DNA from: an uncultured Bacilli bacterium
Lineage (GTDB): Bacteria > Bacillota_I > Bacilli_A > RF39 > UBA660
Reading direction: 5' to 3'
Assembly (NCBI GenBank): GCA_910587775.1
Contig: CAJUNF010000033.1
Span: 1-15,705, forward strand
Length of the DNA stretch: 15,705 bases
The notes beneath the pieces were generated by a model that searched no databases, was not told where the DNA came from, and saw only the letters and a program-made list of their open reading frames with translations. A program made the position numbers and the translations under genes. Shown piece after piece: positions 15,419-15,705 of the stretch; position 1 is the first letter of the stretch, and every line of letters begins with the position of its first letter.

Positions 15419-15705
15419 ACTTTTTTTTCCTCCAGCATTATAGTTTTAAGTAAATTCAATGATCGAACAATTTCTTGATTTCGAAAAATCATCTTTTTTC
15501 TATTTTGATTTTGAAAAGACAAATTCAGTGAAGCACCTTCTTTGTGAAATACTTCTAAAGATTTTTCATAATATGATATTAAATTATTTTTTTGACGACG
15601 ATATTCTAAAAATTCTTCTTCATGATATAAAAATGTTTCATTATAAAAAATGTCAGAATATTTTTCATAATATTTTTTTGAAAATATGATGCAACAGCCA
15701 TGTAC
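15415..15705 (-). CDS. GT2 glycosyltransferase, C-terminal part (cut by the window edge)
   Basis: An open frame enters at the window edge (first codon 15703-15705) and runs 96 codons to TGA at 15415-15417. It reads VHGCCIIFSKKYYEKYSDIF near the edge, then NETFLYHEEEFLEYR, later EVFHKEGASLN, and ends in LEEKKV. HGCC(I/V)IFSKK followed by FxLYxEExxLxYR and a VxHKEGxS segment is the typical end of rhamnosyltransferase-like GT2 enzymes (WbbL/RfbF type), which extend surface polysaccharides from nucleotide-sugar donors. The EEE within this stretch corresponds to the catalytic-base region. The stop overlaps the next gene's ATG (ATGA), so the two are co-transcribed. An A8 run (15421-15428) sits just before the stop. 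The 5' part, with the nucleotide-binding half, lies outside the window. Confidence 0.88.
   Translation of the reverse strand, partial: VHGCCIIFSKKYYEKYSDIFYNETFLYHEEEFLEYRRQKNNLISYYEKSLEVFHKEGASLNLSFQNQNRKKMIFRNQEIVRSLNLLKTIMLEEKKV
15429..15433 (-). promoter_or_regulatory. Ribosome binding site of the 960-residue GT gene
   Basis: GGAGG on the minus strand lies within the last codons of the upstream GT gene, 10 bases before the ATG at 15416-15418. The space between is an A8 run plus GT. The distance is slightly long but acceptable for a Gram-positive site. Confidence 0.7.

Noticed and set aside
15459..15689. Open plus-strand frame near the right edge
   Set aside because: The minus strand here encodes a clear GT2 C-terminus; the plus-strand product is low-complexity and rich in Phe, Lys and Ile, as expected of an antisense shadow.
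1..15705. Mycoplasma-type code with TGA as tryptophan
   Set aside because: TGA ends four genes exactly where the next start codon or a terminator lies, and tryptophan in conserved motifs is TGG.
1..15705. CRISPR array, tRNA, rRNA, insertion sequence or prophage
   Set aside because: No spaced direct repeats, cloverleaf, transposase or phage protein was seen on either strand.

Overview
This is an AT-rich window from a bacterial chromosome in which every supported gene lies on the minus strand, so transcription runs from high to low coordinates. The long A/T homopolymers, Gram-positive style ribosome binding sites (AGGAG, GGAGG) and protein families point to a low-GC member of the Bacillota, probably a host-associated anaerobe of the Bacilli/Erysipelotrichia/RF39 type. 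That placement is inference; no marker gene here fixes the taxon. TGA is used as a stop and tryptophan is TGG, so the genetic code is the standard bacterial one and not the mycoplasma code.

In transcription order, region 1 (about 15705 to 9022) is the distal part of a cell-surface glycan operon. It holds the 3' end of a family 2 glycosyltransferase (cut by the window edge), a 960-residue membrane protein with two GT2 domains, a 645-residue protein with two GT2 domains in the opposite order, and a 517-residue multi-pass membrane protein resembling the DUF6056/GtrII group. The four genes are joined by ATGA overlaps or an 8-base gap and end at a hairpin terminator. Together they probably assemble and modify a polysaccharide or teichoic-acid-like polymer at the membrane.

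Region 2 (about 9000 to 7602) holds two single-pass, outward-facing proteins of unknown function, each behind its own promoter-like sequence. The second has a SipW-type signal region like that of TasA/camelysin proteins, and it ends in a terminator whose loop contains the stop codon.

Region 3 (about 7587 to 4949) looks like a three-gene transcript: a ZIP-family divalent metal transporter with a histidine-rich loop, a patatin-like phospholipase overlapping it by ATGA, and a YebC/PmpR family regulator, closed by a long AT-rich hairpin.

Region 4 (about 4874 to 1) holds a 162-residue orphan with an ankyrin-like stretch and its own terminator, then a very large (1408-residue) 2-hydroxyacyl-CoA dehydratase activator-like protein. 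The latter has two ASKHA ATPase halves, a DUF2229 region and a dehydratase-subunit-like tail, a clear sigma-A type promoter and a terminator.

Intergenic gaps are short (none above about 120 bases). Leaders are very short, and several terminators touch or contain the stop codon. No tRNA, rRNA, CRISPR, insertion sequence or phage gene was seen.
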